A DNA stretch of 64,000 bases, taken from the NCBI GenBank assembly GCA_002293375.1, contig DBDA01000008.1, forward strand, positions 67,521 to 131,520, in the 5' to 3' direction. The position numbers and the translations under genes are program-made. Of the stretch, positions 7,336 to 15,745 are shown one piece after another (position 1 is the stretch's first letter; each line of letters starts with the position of its first letter). The notes beneath the pieces were generated by a model. It searched no databases. It was not told the DNA's origin and saw only the letters and a program-made list of their open reading frames with translations. This DNA is from Odoribacter sp. UBA944 (GTDB taxonomy: Bacteria > Bacteroidota > Bacteroidia > Bacteroidales > Marinifilaceae).

Positions 7336-9002
7336 ACAAATTAAAACAAAGGAAGATGAACAAAAGCAACGTGTACAGAAACAGCCTGAAAATCATTTTG
7401 ATCCCCTTAATCGTGTTGGCGGCGCTCGTAGCAGGATTGTTGCTCGGTTCTCTTTTTACCCGGCCGGACGTCATCGGCCGTTCGGAGTTCTTTCTGCCGC
7501 AGGGCAGTAAATTGGACATGGTGCTGAATATGGTGAACCATTCGTATGTAGATACGGTGGATATGCAGAAAATAGAGGAGGATGCCATTGCGGAGGTCAT
7601 CAAGAATTTAGACCCGCACACGGTGTACATTCCGGCGGAGGATATGGAAAAAGTCAACGAAGAGATGGTCGGTAATTTTGGCGGGATCGGTGTTCAATTC
7701 TACAAATATCTGGATACGGTCACCGTTATTAAGGTGGTGCCCGGCGGACCCTCCGAGCGGGCTGGCATTTTGGACGGCGACCGGATCATCCGGGTAAACG
7801 ACTCTTTGGTGGCCGGTGTAAAGATGAACGACCAGAAGATCATGTCCTTGTTGCGGGGGGCCATGGGTACCCGTGTTGAGATTACCCTGTTGCGGCGGGG
7901 TGTTCCAGAGCCTTTTGTCAAAGAGATCACGCGGGGCGGGATCCCGGTAAAAAGCATTGATGTGGCTTACATGTACGACGACACGACGGGCTACATAAAG
8001 GTGAATACCTTCAGTTTTACAACCTACGACGAGTTTATGGAGGCGTTGAGCGGACTTACCGAACAGGGGATGCGCAAGGTGATCGTGGATTTGCGGGACA
8101 ATGTGGGGGGGGTATTGCCGATCGCCATCAAAATGGTCAACGAATTTCTGGGGGCCCACCGGTTGATTCTCTATACACAGGGCAAGGCCTCTCCCCGTTC
8201 GGACTACTACTCCAACGGAAAAGGGGAGTACCAAACCTTGCCGCTGGTAGTGCTGATCGACGAAAACAGCGCTTCGGCCAGCGAGATCTTTGCCGGAGCC
8301 ATTCAGGACAACGACCGGGGCGTCATTGTTGGCCGACGTTCGTTCGGGAAAGGATTGGTACAGGAACAGCGTATGTTGCCGGACGGTTCTGCCCTGCGGT
8401 TGACCGTGGCCCGCTACTACATCCCTTCCGGTCGCAGCATCCAGCGTCCCTACGATAACGGTAAACAAGAGTACTACGAAGAGTTCTACCACCGGTTTGT
8501 ACACGGAGAGCTATTGGAAAAGGACAGCATCCGTTTCGACGAATCGCTTCGCTACGAAACGGCCGGCGGCCGGGAAGTATACGGGGGAGGAGGCATCATG
8601 CCGGACCTTTTTGTGCCGGCCGACACCACCGGGGTTTCCGACTACCTGGTCGAATTACGGCGGAAAATGCTTCTTTACGACTACACCTTCTACTTCATGG
8701 ACCGCCACCGCCCTGAAATGACAGATTTCAAGGATTACAAAGAGGTGTTGGGCTACCTGAAACGTTTTGATCTGGTAGAAGAGATGGCTGCGTACGCGGA
8801 AAAGAGAGGACTGAAAAAAGACCGGAAAGGCCTGCAGGAATCCCGTGAACTCATTCTGAACAGCATACAGGCTTACATCGCCCGGCACGTATTGGACAAT
8901 CAGGGTTTCTACCCTGTGTCGGGCCGGATTGACACCACGTTGCAAAAAGCTGCCGAAGCGAACCCCTGGCCGGCCGTAGAAAAAGAGGAAAAGACGGAGT
9001 AG
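7332..9002 (+). CDS. S41 family carboxy-terminal processing protease
   Basis: Periplasmic serine protease of 556 residues of the CtpA/Prc family. An N-terminal signal-anchor (about residues 15-38, LIVLAALVAGLLLGSLF) is followed by a PDZ domain (about 95-180, with GIGVQFYKY and PSERAGILDGDRI) and the protease core. The catalytic serine is S315 in ENSASASEIFAGA, with the general-base lysine near residue 340 in SFGKGLVQ. The C-terminal 120 residues are a helical extension. It overlaps the dCMP deaminase gene by four bases and the DUF454 gene by one. Physiological substrates are unknown; tail-specific cleavage of periplasmic or lipoprotein targets is typical. Confidence 0.94.
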   Translation: MNKLKQRKMNKSNVYRNSLKIILIPLIVLAALVAGLLLGSLFTRPDVIGRSEFFLPQGSKLDMVLNMVNHSYVDTVDMQKIEEDAIAEVIKNLDPHTVYIPAEDMEKVNEEMVGNFGGIGVQFYKYLDTVTVIKVVPGGPSERAGILDGDRIIRVNDSLVAGVKMNDQKIMSLLRGAMGTRVEITLLRRGVPEPFVKEITRGGIPVKSIDVAYMYDDTTGYIKVNTFSFTTYDEFMEALSGLTEQGMRKVIVDLRDNVGGVLPIAIKMVNEFLGAHRLILYTQGKASPRSDYYSNGKGEYQTLPLVVLIDENSASASEIFAGAIQDNDRGVIVGRRSFGKGLVQEQRMLPDGSALRLTVARYYIPSGRSIQRPYDNGKQEYYEEFYHRFVHGELLEKDSIRFDESLRYETAGGREVYGGGGIMPDLFVPADTTGVSDYLVELRRKMLLYDYTFYFMDRHRPEMTDFKDYKEVLGYLKRFDLVEEMAAYAEKRGLKKDRKGLQESRELILNSIQAYIARHVLDNQGFYPVSGRIDTTLQKAAEANPWPAVEKEEKTE

Positions 9003-9394
9003 TGAAACCCCTGTACGTCACCATCGGGATCCTTTCGGCTGTCCTAGGGATCATCGGGATTTTTGTACCCGGATTGCCCACTACACCCTTTTTGCTGCTC
9101 AGTTCCTGGCTCTTTTACAAAAGTTCCAGACGCCTGCACGACGCCCTGCACCGCTCCAAATGGCTGGGTGCTTACCTGCGCCGTTACGAATCCAAACGGG
9201 GAGTGGGCTGGCGTTCCAAACTCTTCTCCATCCTTTGCATGTGGGCCATGATCTCCCTCTCCGCCTTTGTCTTTGTGGAAAATCCCCGCCTCCGGCTCCT
9301 GCTCTTTGTGCTGGGGGCCATCGGAACGGCCAGCATCCTTTGGATCGTCCCCGGAGAAAAACAAAAAGGGAGCCCTGAAGCTCCCTCTGAATAA
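9002..9394 (+). CDS. DUF454 (YbaN-like) inner membrane protein
   Basis: A 130-residue membrane protein of the DUF454/YbaN family. Two hydrophobic stretches are seen at the N-terminus (residues 3-42, including IFVPGLPTTPFLLLSSWLF, the family signature) and one or two more at 75-117, with a cytoplasmic basic loop between. It starts with GTG at 9002, overlapping the last base of the S41 protease stop. The last codons contain a GGGAGC/GCTCCC hairpin that acts as the terminator of the opposing leuS gene. Function of the family is unknown. Confidence 0.88.
   Translation: MKPLYVTIGILSAVLGIIGIFVPGLPTTPFLLLSSWLFYKSSRRLHDALHRSKWLGAYLRRYESKRGVGWRSKLFSILCMWAMISLSAFVFVENPRLRLLLFVLGAIGTASILWIVPGEKQKGSPEAPSE
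9357..9385 (-). terminator. leuS terminator inside the DUF454 coding end
   Basis: On the minus strand GGGAGC-TTCAGG-GCTCCC is followed by TTTTTGTTTTTC, a good intrinsic terminator located 26 bases after the leuS stop and within the last codons of the DUF454 gene. Confidence 0.75.
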
Positions 9395-9410
9395 AAATGG
9401 ATCGTTGTGC

Positions 9411-12179
9411 TTACGCCACGATATTGATGATTTTTCCCGGTACGATAATCATTTTTTTGACCGGTTTCCCTTCCAGGTATTTCACCGTTTCCGGGGCGGC
9501 CAGAACCGCTGCTTTGATTTCGGCTTCTCCGGCAGCCAGCGGCAGGGACAATTTAAAGCGTACCTTCCCGTTGAAGGAGACCGGGTAATCGAACGCCTCT
9601 TCCGCCAAATACGCCTCGTCCCATTCCGGGAAACGGGCCGCCGTCACACTGTCGTTGTGCCCCAACAGGTGCCACACCTCTTCCGCGATGTGCGGCGCAA
9701 AAGGTGCCAACACCACCGCCAGCGGCTCCAGGATGGCCCGCTTGTGGCACTTCAACGCCGTCAGTTCGTTGGTGCAGATCATAAAGGCCGGAATGGAAGT
9801 ATTGAACGAAAAATTCTCGATGTCCCACGCCACCTTTTTGATGGTTTTGTGCAACACCTTCCACTCCTCTTTCGACGGGGCCTCTTCGGTCACGACCGGC
9901 CGGTCGTCCTGCACGAACAACCGCCAGAACTTCCGCAAAAATTTAAACACCCCGTCAATCCCCTGCGTGTCCCACGGCTTGTGCGCCTCCAAAGGCCCCA
10001 GGAACATCTCGTACAACCGCAACGTATCCGCTCCGTACTCCGCAATAATATCGTCCGGGTTCACCACATTGAACATGGATTTGGACATCTTCTCCACCGC
10101 CCATCCGCAAATATACTTCCTCTCTTCGAGGATAAATTCCGCAGTGGCGTACTCCGGCCTCCACTTCCGGAAAGCCTCCGTATCGAGTATGTCGTTGTGG
10201 ACGATGTTTACATCCACGTGCAGTTCCGTGGTTTCGTACTGATCTTTCAACCCCGCCGAAACAAACATATTGCTCCCCTGTACCCGGTATACGAAATTGG
10301 AACGCCCCTGGATCATGCCTTGGTTAATCAGTTTCCGGAACGGCTCCTGTTCCACAGAGATGCCAATGTCGTAGAGGAAGTGGTTCCAGAACCGGGAGTA
10401 GATCAGGTGGCCTGTGGCGTGTTCCGCCCCGCCCATGTAGAGGTCTACGCTCCGCCAGTAGGCATCGGCCTCCCGCCCCACCAGCGCCCGGTCGTTGTGC
10501 GGGTCCATGTATCGCAGGTAGTAAGCGGACGATCCGGCAAACCCCGGCATCGTATTCAGTTCCAGTGGGCAGCCTTCTTCGGTTTCCCAGTTTTTGGCCC
10601 GGCCCAGGGGCGGTTCGCCCGTTTCGGTGGGCAGGTATTTGTCAATTTCCGGCAGCTCCAACGGCAACTTGCTCTCGTCCAGCATATAGGGCATGTCGTC
10701 TTTGTAGTAAACGGGGAAAGGCTCTCCCCAGTACCGTTGGCGGCTGAAAATGGCATCCCGCAGGCGGTAATTGATCTTGCTTTTGCCCAAGCTCCGCTTT
10801 TCCACCTCTTCAGCCACTGCGCGAATCGCCTCCTTCACCTCCAGGCCGTTGATGAAACCGCTGTTGATCATCCGGCCCTCTTTGGCGTCGTAGGAACTTT
10901 CGGACAGGTCGTGTCCCTGTCCGTCATCGATGACCGGCACGATCGGCAGGTTGAATTTCCGGGCAAAAGCGTAGTCGCGGCTGTCGTGGGCAGGCACGGC
11001 CATGATAGCCCCGGTCCCGTAACCGGCCAGCACGTATTCGCTGATCCAAACGGAGATCTCCTCACCAGTAAACGGATTTACGGCATAGGAGCCGCTGAAT
11101 ACGCCTGTAACCCGCTTCACCTCGCTCTGCCGTTCCCGTTCGGTGCGTTTGGTTACATACGCCAGGTATTCCCGCACCGCTTCCTGCTGTTCCGGGGCCG
11201 TCAGCCGGGCTGTATATTCACTTTCGGGCGCCAGCACCATAAAGGTGACCCCGAACACGGTGTCCGGGCGGGTGGTAAACACCTCGATCTTCTCCTCAGA
11301 GCCTTTCAGGTCGAACAGCATCTCCGCGCCTTGCGAACGCCCGATCCAGTTCCGTTGAATGTCTTTCAGGGAATCCGCCCAGTCGATGGTTTCCAACCCG
11401 TCCAACAGCCGCTGGGCATACGCCGATACCCGCAACGACCATTGCCGCATCTTTTTCTGTACTACCGGGAAACCGCCCCGTTCCGAAAAGCCGTCCTTTA
11501 CCTCGTCGTTGGCCAGCACCGTCCCCAATTGCGGGCACCAATTCACCATCGTCTCCGCCAGGTAGGCAATCCGGTAATTGAGCAGGAGCTCTTGCTGTTC
11601 CTTTTCGTTCCGGGCCTTCCATTCGGCGGCCGTAAACTCCATGGGGACCGTACAGGCAGCGTGTACGCCATCCGTCCCGTTGGTTTCAAAGGCTTTTACC
11701 AATTCGGAAATGGGGCGGGCCTTCTGTGCGTCGCGGCAGTAGAAGTGGTTGAACATTTGGATAAACGCCCACTGCGTCCATTTGTAGTAGTGCGGGTCGC
11801 AGGTCTCGATCTCCCGTTCCCAGTCGAACGAAAAGCCGATTTTTTCCAACTGCTCGCGGTACCGGGCAATGTTCTGTTCCGTGGTGACGGCCGGGTGCTG
11901 CCCGGTCTGAATGGCATACTGTTCGGCCGGCAGCCCGTACGCATCGAACCCCATGGGGTGCAATACGTTAAACCCTTTTAACCGTTTGTAGCGGGAGTAG
12001 ATGTCCGAGGCGATGTACCCCAGCGGATGCCCTACGTGCAGGCCGGCCCCGGACGGGTACGGAAACATGTCCAATACATAGAATTTGGGTTTGTCGGAGC
12101 GGTTCTCCACCCGGTAGGTTTTGTGCTCCCGCCAATACTCCTGCCACTTTTTCTCTACATCCTTGAAATTGTATTCCAT
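9411..12179 (-). CDS. leuS: Leucyl-tRNA synthetase
   Basis: Class Ia aminoacyl-tRNA synthetase of 922 residues that charges tRNA-Leu. The HIGH motif is HVGH (residues 48-51, in PSGAGLHVGHPLGY), and KMSKS is present near residue 700 in EKMSKSMFN. Between them lies the CP1 editing domain, with TTRPDTVFGVTFM and the aspartate-containing AVPAHDSRDYAFA. The length and the C-terminal MIIVPGKIINIVA are typical of Bacteroidetes LeuS. Upstream there is a near-consensus -7 box (minus strand TATCTTTA, 12212-12219). It is monocistronic, ending at the terminator within the DUF454 gene. Confidence 0.99.
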   Translation of the reverse strand: MEYNFKDVEKKWQEYWREHKTYRVENRSDKPKFYVLDMFPYPSGAGLHVGHPLGYIASDIYSRYKRLKGFNVLHPMGFDAYGLPAEQYAIQTGQHPAVTTEQNIARYREQLEKIGFSFDWEREIETCDPHYYKWTQWAFIQMFNHFYCRDAQKARPISELVKAFETNGTDGVHAACTVPMEFTAAEWKARNEKEQQELLLNYRIAYLAETMVNWCPQLGTVLANDEVKDGFSERGGFPVVQKKMRQWSLRVSAYAQRLLDGLETIDWADSLKDIQRNWIGRSQGAEMLFDLKGSEEKIEVFTTRPDTVFGVTFMVLAPESEYTARLTAPEQQEAVREYLAYVTKRTERERQSEVKRVTGVFSGSYAVNPFTGEEISVWISEYVLAGYGTGAIMAVPAHDSRDYAFARKFNLPIVPVIDDGQGHDLSESSYDAKEGRMINSGFINGLEVKEAIRAVAEEVEKRSLGKSKINYRLRDAIFSRQRYWGEPFPVYYKDDMPYMLDESKLPLELPEIDKYLPTETGEPPLGRAKNWETEEGCPLELNTMPGFAGSSAYYLRYMDPHNDRALVGREADAYWRSVDLYMGGAEHATGHLIYSRFWNHFLYDIGISVEQEPFRKLINQGMIQGRSNFVYRVQGSNMFVSAGLKDQYETTELHVDVNIVHNDILDTEAFRKWRPEYATAEFILEERKYICGWAVEKMSKSMFNVVNPDDIIAEYGADTLRLYEMFLGPLEAHKPWDTQGIDGVFKFLRKFWRLFVQDDRPVVTEEAPSKEEWKVLHKTIKKVAWDIENFSFNTSIPAFMICTNELTALKCHKRAILEPLAVVLAPFAPHIAEEVWHLLGHNDSVTAARFPEWDEAYLAEEAFDYPVSFNGKVRFKLSLPLAAGEAEIKAAVLAAPETVKYLEGKPVKKMIIVPGKIINIVA

Positions 12180-12230
12180 ACCGATAGGGGTTAAGGGTTA
12201 TTTTGAGGGGATAAAGATAGAAAAAAATAA

Positions 12231-12258
12231 AAAACGAAGCCGGTGGAGGCTTCGTTTT
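12231..12258 (-). terminator. Terminator of the calycin-lipoprotein operon
   Basis: On the minus strand AAAACGAAGCC and GGCTTCGTTTT form an 11-bp stem around a 6-base loop, followed by a long T-rich tract (TTATTTTTTTC). It separates the operon above from leuS. Confidence 0.8.
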
Positions 12259-12290
12259 CTTCTTTCTGCAAGAATAAGGTCACTTTGCTA

Positions 12291-12776
12291 TTACTCCCAG
12301 GGGAAATCTTCCGTTTCAAAGTAAATAGTGATTGTCATGGGTTCAGTTCCCTGCATTTGGACAATGATCTCCATAGCGCAGTCTTTATCCGGAGTAATGC
12401 CTCCCTGCACCGACGCGGATCCGGAACCCAATTGCTGCGCTGTCAGATCGATCGAATCTGTTCCTTCCAGCGTGAAAAAATCCCCTTCTTTGCCTACAAC
12501 AATGTTTTCGACTACAATGGTTGTTGGTTCGAGGAGGGTAGGAATAGAAAAATCTTTCAATGTCACTTTTACCTGATTTTCTGCGGTCCGGGTAATTACA
12601 ATAGTGTCGGAAATGGGGAATGGGAGTGTCATTGGACCCACTTCGATCGTGAAGTCGCCTTCATACTCTCCCACCACCTCGGGTGTGTAATCCGGCTCAT
12701 CGTCATCGTCGCTGCAGGAGGCAAAAGAGAATCCGGCGATTGCGATCATCAATAAATAAAGTAATCCTTTTTTCAT
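12291..12776 (-). CDS. Calycin-like domain lipoprotein
   Basis: A 161-residue lipoprotein with a lipobox (FAS-C21) followed by an acidic stretch SDDDDEPDY, which in Bacteroidetes favours surface export. The rest is a small all-beta domain that matches the Bacteroidales calycin-like lipoproteins: YEGDFTIEVG, then strands with VTLKDFSIP and a final MTITIYFETE. The role is unknown; the fold suggests binding of a small hydrophobic ligand or inhibition. It is the last gene of a three-gene envelope operon with a beta-barrel protein 44 bases upstream. Confidence 0.75.
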   Translation of the reverse strand: MKKGLLYLLMIAIAGFSFASCSDDDDEPDYTPEVVGEYEGDFTIEVGPMTLPFPISDTIVITRTAENQVKVTLKDFSIPTLLEPTTIVVENIVVGKEGDFFTLEGTDSIDLTAQQLGSGSASVQGGITPDKDCAMEIIVQMQGTEPMTITIYFETEDFPWE

Positions 12777-12820
12777 AACGTTTTTTGTTTTAATGGTTGG
12801 TATTAAGGTTGATTGAAATT

Positions 12821-13627
12821 TTAAAATACATAGCCGAACCCGATATTGGCATAGATCGGATAGAGATTAAAAGCAATGCTCTCGAAACCTTTTTTAAACA
12901 CCGGATTCAATCCCCAGGCCAAGTCTGTGTAAACGTTCAGGTGCCTGTACGCCCGCCATTCGCCGCCTAGGTTGATCCCCCAGTTCACCCGCTTCAACTC
13001 GCCGGAAAAGTCGTATACGGCCGATGTCACTTCGATCTTTTCGCCGGTCGGATCGTTTTCCCGGATGTACCCGTCAAATGCGTTCCCGTTAAACGTGCCG
13101 TTTGTCAGAAAAGAGAGGTAGGGGCCCATCTTTATTTCCCAACGGGGAGCCGGTTTGTAAGCGACCATCAGGGGAATGCTGACGTAGGAGTTCCGGACCT
13201 TTGTCTTTACGCGTCCGGTAAAAACACCCGTTACATGGCTTGTGGAGCCGTCGTTGTTCCGGTTGTCTATTTCGATGTGGTAATTTTTTACCCGCGCTTT
13301 GGTGCTCATCCCTTTGTTCTCCAACCGCACCCCGGTCAGGATAGCCCACTTCGGCGCAATCCGCTTCACTACGTTCCCTTCGATAGAAACGGAAAGCAGC
13401 GGATTATACCCCTCGATCTTCCGGATCTCCACCGGCAACGGAAGCGGGGCGGTACCTCCGATATTCAATCCCGCTTTCAGGCGATACTCCAAGCCCTTCA
13501 GCTTGGACCAGACCAACCCCTTGTCCTCTCCGAACTCCTGGGCGCTTACCGGACCGGCAGCCAGGCACAGGAGGAGCAAAATCCCCCCTATTGTCTGCTG
13601 TTTATTCACAAACCACCTCCACTTCAT
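12821..13627 (-). CDS. Outer membrane beta-barrel protein (PorT/OMP_b-brl type)
   Basis: A 268-residue outer membrane protein with a signal peptide ending at AGPVSAQ, followed by alternating amphipathic strands and a C-terminal aromatic residue (YANIGFGYVF), as expected for a BamA-assembled barrel. A start at 13693 would lie far inside the upstream gene; MKWRWFVNKQQTIGG at 13627 directly precedes the signal peptide. Its first codons overlap the end of the PCMD gene by 26 bases. No ligand can be inferred. Confidence 0.78.
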   Translation of the reverse strand: MKWRWFVNKQQTIGGILLLLCLAAGPVSAQEFGEDKGLVWSKLKGLEYRLKAGLNIGGTAPLPLPVEIRKIEGYNPLLSVSIEGNVVKRIAPKWAILTGVRLENKGMSTKARVKNYHIEIDNRNNDGSTSHVTGVFTGRVKTKVRNSYVSIPLMVAYKPAPRWEIKMGPYLSFLTNGTFNGNAFDGYIRENDPTGEKIEVTSAVYDFSGELKRVNWGINLGGEWRAYRHLNVYTDLAWGLNPVFKKGFESIAFNLYPIYANIGFGYVF

Positions 13628-14705
13628 CGATACAGAGTCTGCTTCCAACGGCTCCTTCAAACAGATCTCCCCCCTTGCTGGAAGAACACACAAGGGTGAA
13701 ATTGTATTTATAGGCTTTCAGTTTCTCGGGATCTACCGCCCGGACGTAGACAAAAGGAATTTCAAAGTATCTCCACTCCTCCGTCTCTTCAAGCGGAGTC
13801 AATTCCGCCCTCCCCAGGATGTTGGGGTGCCAGGCGCCGCCCGGTTTTACTCCGATGTTGGTCCCGTCCAGGTATTTGACGGTTTCGTCCGTTTCGTAAA
13901 AAACGGCGTAGATCTGCCCTTCGTCCCTCCGTCCGGGGATCTCTTCGGATTGCCCGTTTGTGAATACGGGGCCGGCCGTGTATTTGTAATATCCTTTTAT
14001 AGTGAGCGGTTTCTTTCCAAACGGAAGGCCGAAACGGGTGGCTTCCAAATGGTTGCTCATCACTTTGGAAGCGTCGAAACTGCCGATGAAAAAATTTCCG
14101 GCCGCAATGGGCTTTGCCACAAGAGAGCCGAACGTTCCGGTGCTGCGGGTTTGCAACAGCACCCCCCGCCCGCTTTGTCCGTTGGGAATACAGACGGTGG
14201 GGAACTGTTCCGGCCCGCTTCCCATGCCGGTCATGGTAAATCCGGGATTGGCGGAGGCCCAGATGTCCTGCCGGGAAGATTCGCCGCCGGGAACCGGAAT
14301 GGATTCGTAAAATGCGTGGTATTTGTTGTCGACGATTTCGTAGTGTTCAAATTGGTACCGGAGGGGCAGGTCAAAGGTATCCACCGTGAGGGTGTACGTT
14401 TTTTCCCACCTCCCGTCTTCGGAGCGGACCCGGTATGTCTGCGGTTGGGAAAAATCCCGCACCGTACCGCCGGGAGGATCTATAGTGGCGCCCGGGCTGA
14501 TCTCGAATTGCGGCGCCAACGTTGTCCGGTCTATCCGGGGCAGCGCCATAAACACCACTTTGTTGTTGGTAATGACCGGGTCGCTTTTGATGTATTCGTT
14601 CTGCAGGGTGCAGGCTGTAATATCCGCTTCCGCATTGGGCGCTTCCGGCCGGATGCAGGAACAGAGCAGCAAACACACGACCGAACTGCTGATCCACTTA
14701 TACAT
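13602..14705 (-). CDS. PCMD-domain lipoprotein with DUF5018-like N-terminus
   Basis: A 367-residue lipoprotein with lipobox LLCS-C17. Residues about 25-105 resemble the DUF5018-like Ig module (PGATIDPPGGTVRDF, then RVRSEDGRWEKTYTLTV). The rest matches the PCMD family (putative carbohydrate metabolism domain, beta-sandwich) with QDIWASANPGF and the C-terminal ligand-binding-like GSRLCIDEVEV. It heads an operon with the beta-barrel and the calycin-like lipoprotein. The in-frame ATG at 14867 is rejected because the -7 box and dyad at 14710-14735 lie downstream of it. Biochemical function unknown. Confidence 0.8.
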   Translation of the reverse strand: MYKWISSSVVCLLLCSCIRPEAPNAEADITACTLQNEYIKSDPVITNNKVVFMALPRIDRTTLAPQFEISPGATIDPPGGTVRDFSQPQTYRVRSEDGRWEKTYTLTVDTFDLPLRYQFEHYEIVDNKYHAFYESIPVPGGESSRQDIWASANPGFTMTGMGSGPEQFPTVCIPNGQSGRGVLLQTRSTGTFGSLVAKPIAAGNFFIGSFDASKVMSNHLEATRFGLPFGKKPLTIKGYYKYTAGPVFTNGQSEEIPGRRDEGQIYAVFYETDETVKYLDGTNIGVKPGGAWHPNILGRAELTPLEETEEWRYFEIPFVYVRAVDPEKLKAYKYNFTLVCSSSKGGDLFEGAVGSRLCIDEVEVVCE

Positions 14706-14709
14706 ATCA

Positions 14710-14735
14710 CACTCCATAGTTGGAGTGCAAAAGTA
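14710..14735 (-). promoter_or_regulatory. Promoter and dyad of the PCMD operon
   Basis: The minus strand has TACTTTTG (14728-14735), a perfect -7 box. It is directly followed by CACTCCA-ACTA-TGGAGTG (14710-14727), a perfect 7-bp inverted repeat that would span the transcription start and the very short leader before the ATG at 14705. Confidence 0.55.
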
Positions 14736-14782
14736 GGAAAAATTGCGGCAATGGTTTTGTAGCGGGAGGATTTTTTTAAATC

Positions 14783-14814
14783 TTTGCTTAGTTTTAAGAA
14801 TAGTTGTATATTTG
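14783..14814 (+). promoter_or_regulatory. Promoter of the small porin gene, with a 240-base leader
   Basis: TTTG (14783-14786), 20 bases, then TATATTTG (14807-14814) is a full Bacteroidetes -33/-7 promoter. The start codon of the porin is at 15055, so the transcript carries a leader of about 235 bases (14815-15054). The leader holds a 62-codon open frame from 14844 without recognisable features; the divergent PCMD promoter lies to the left. Nothing else was recognised in this stretch. Confidence 0.7.
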
Positions 14815-15054
14815 CATTGCGAATAGTTAACAACAACAGTTTGATGTTTGTATACCTTTACGGGCAACTATTTACTATCGTGCGACAGATTGCTTGTGTC
14901 GCCGGTCGGCTACAGAACTGCATCTCTTCGGAAATGCGGCCCATTTCTGAACCACCTCCTGTTTTTCTTTTTGCATATCTTTTCAGGGATGATTCCCGTA
15001 ATAAACACACGAATGAATTTTTTACTCTTTAATTTTTAACCTTAAAAACAAGTT

Positions 15055-15648
15055 ATGATGAAAAAAATGATGATTGTTGTGGCTTTGGTTGCTATGTCGG
15101 CCACTGCTGCGTTTGCCCAGTTCAGCTACGGTGTGAAGGGCGGTTTGAACCTTTCCTCTGTTTCCAACATGGACGAAGAAGGAGTTGATGTTAAAATGAA
15201 ACCTTCGTTCTATCTCGGTGCGTTTGCCGAATACAAGGTAAACGACTTCTTCGGGGTTTCGCCGGAACTTGTTTATTCGCGCCAAGGCGTTGCTGCTGAG
15301 TACACAGATGAGGTAAAGGTGAAACTAAAGTATCGCCTTAACTACCTGAACGTTCCGGTATTGGCGAAATTTTACGTATTGGAAGGTTTGAGCGTAGACC
15401 TCGGTCCGCAGTTCGGCTTTCTGTTGAACTCTAAACAATACGTGAAAGTAGGAGGAGAAGACGAAACAGAGGATCTGGAAGGTGTTAAGGGTTTTGATTT
15501 CAGCGTTGGTATGGGATTGACCTATAATTTCGACCAGTTCTTTGTACAGGGACGTTACAACCTGGGGTTAACCGATATTTGGAAAGACAACGAAGGCGAT
15601 AAAGCCAGAAACAACGTGATTCAGTTCGGTGTAGGTTACCGCTTCTGA
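15055..15648 (+). CDS. Small outer membrane beta-barrel protein
   Basis: A 197-residue porin-family protein with a clean signal peptide ending at AAFAQ, then eight or so predicted amphipathic strands (FSYGVKGGLNLSS, FGVSPELVYSR, VPVLAKFYV, FSVGMGLTYNF) and a C-terminal VIQFGVGYRF. This is the OmpX/PorT-like OMP_b-brl family, abundant in Bacteroidetes. It is monocistronic, with its own promoter and a strong downstream terminator. Start at 15055 or the next codon 15058 cannot be separated. Probable role: structural or stress-related outer membrane protein. Confidence 0.85.
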   Translation: MMKKMMIVVALVAMSATAAFAQFSYGVKGGLNLSSVSNMDEEGVDVKMKPSFYLGAFAEYKVNDFFGVSPELVYSRQGVAAEYTDEVKVKLKYRLNYLNVPVLAKFYVLEGLSVDLGPQFGFLLNSKQYVKVGGEDETEDLEGVKGFDFSVGMGLTYNFDQFFVQGRYNLGLTDIWKDNEGDKARNNVIQFGVGYRF

Positions 15649-15667
15649 TCCCTTGTTCTTTAAACCT

Positions 15668-15703
15668 AAAAAGAGGACGCCCGCAAGGAACGCCCTCTTT
15701 TTT
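15668..15703. terminator. Bidirectional terminator between porin gene and prs
   Basis: AAAAAGAGG pairs with CCTCTTTTTT around a GC-rich loop, giving a T-run on the plus strand and an A-to-T run on the minus strand. It serves the convergent porin gene and prs. Confidence 0.8.
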
Positions 15704-15745
15704 GTATCTCCACCCGCTGTTGTGCGATTGGATTGTGTGGTTCCG

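Noticed and set aside
9267..11981. A 904-codon open frame on the plus strand opposite leuS
   Set aside because: It lies entirely antisense to the unmistakable leuS gene; its composition (many His, Arg, Phe, Val) is that of a shadow frame of GC-biased codons.
13299..14762. A 487-codon plus-strand frame opposite the PCMD and barrel genes
   Set aside because: Antisense shadow of two lipoprotein/barrel genes with signal peptides on the minus strand.
14844..15032. A 62-codon plus-strand frame in the porin leader
   Set aside because: No recognisable domain, signal or ribosome binding site; kept only as a possibility in the leader finding.
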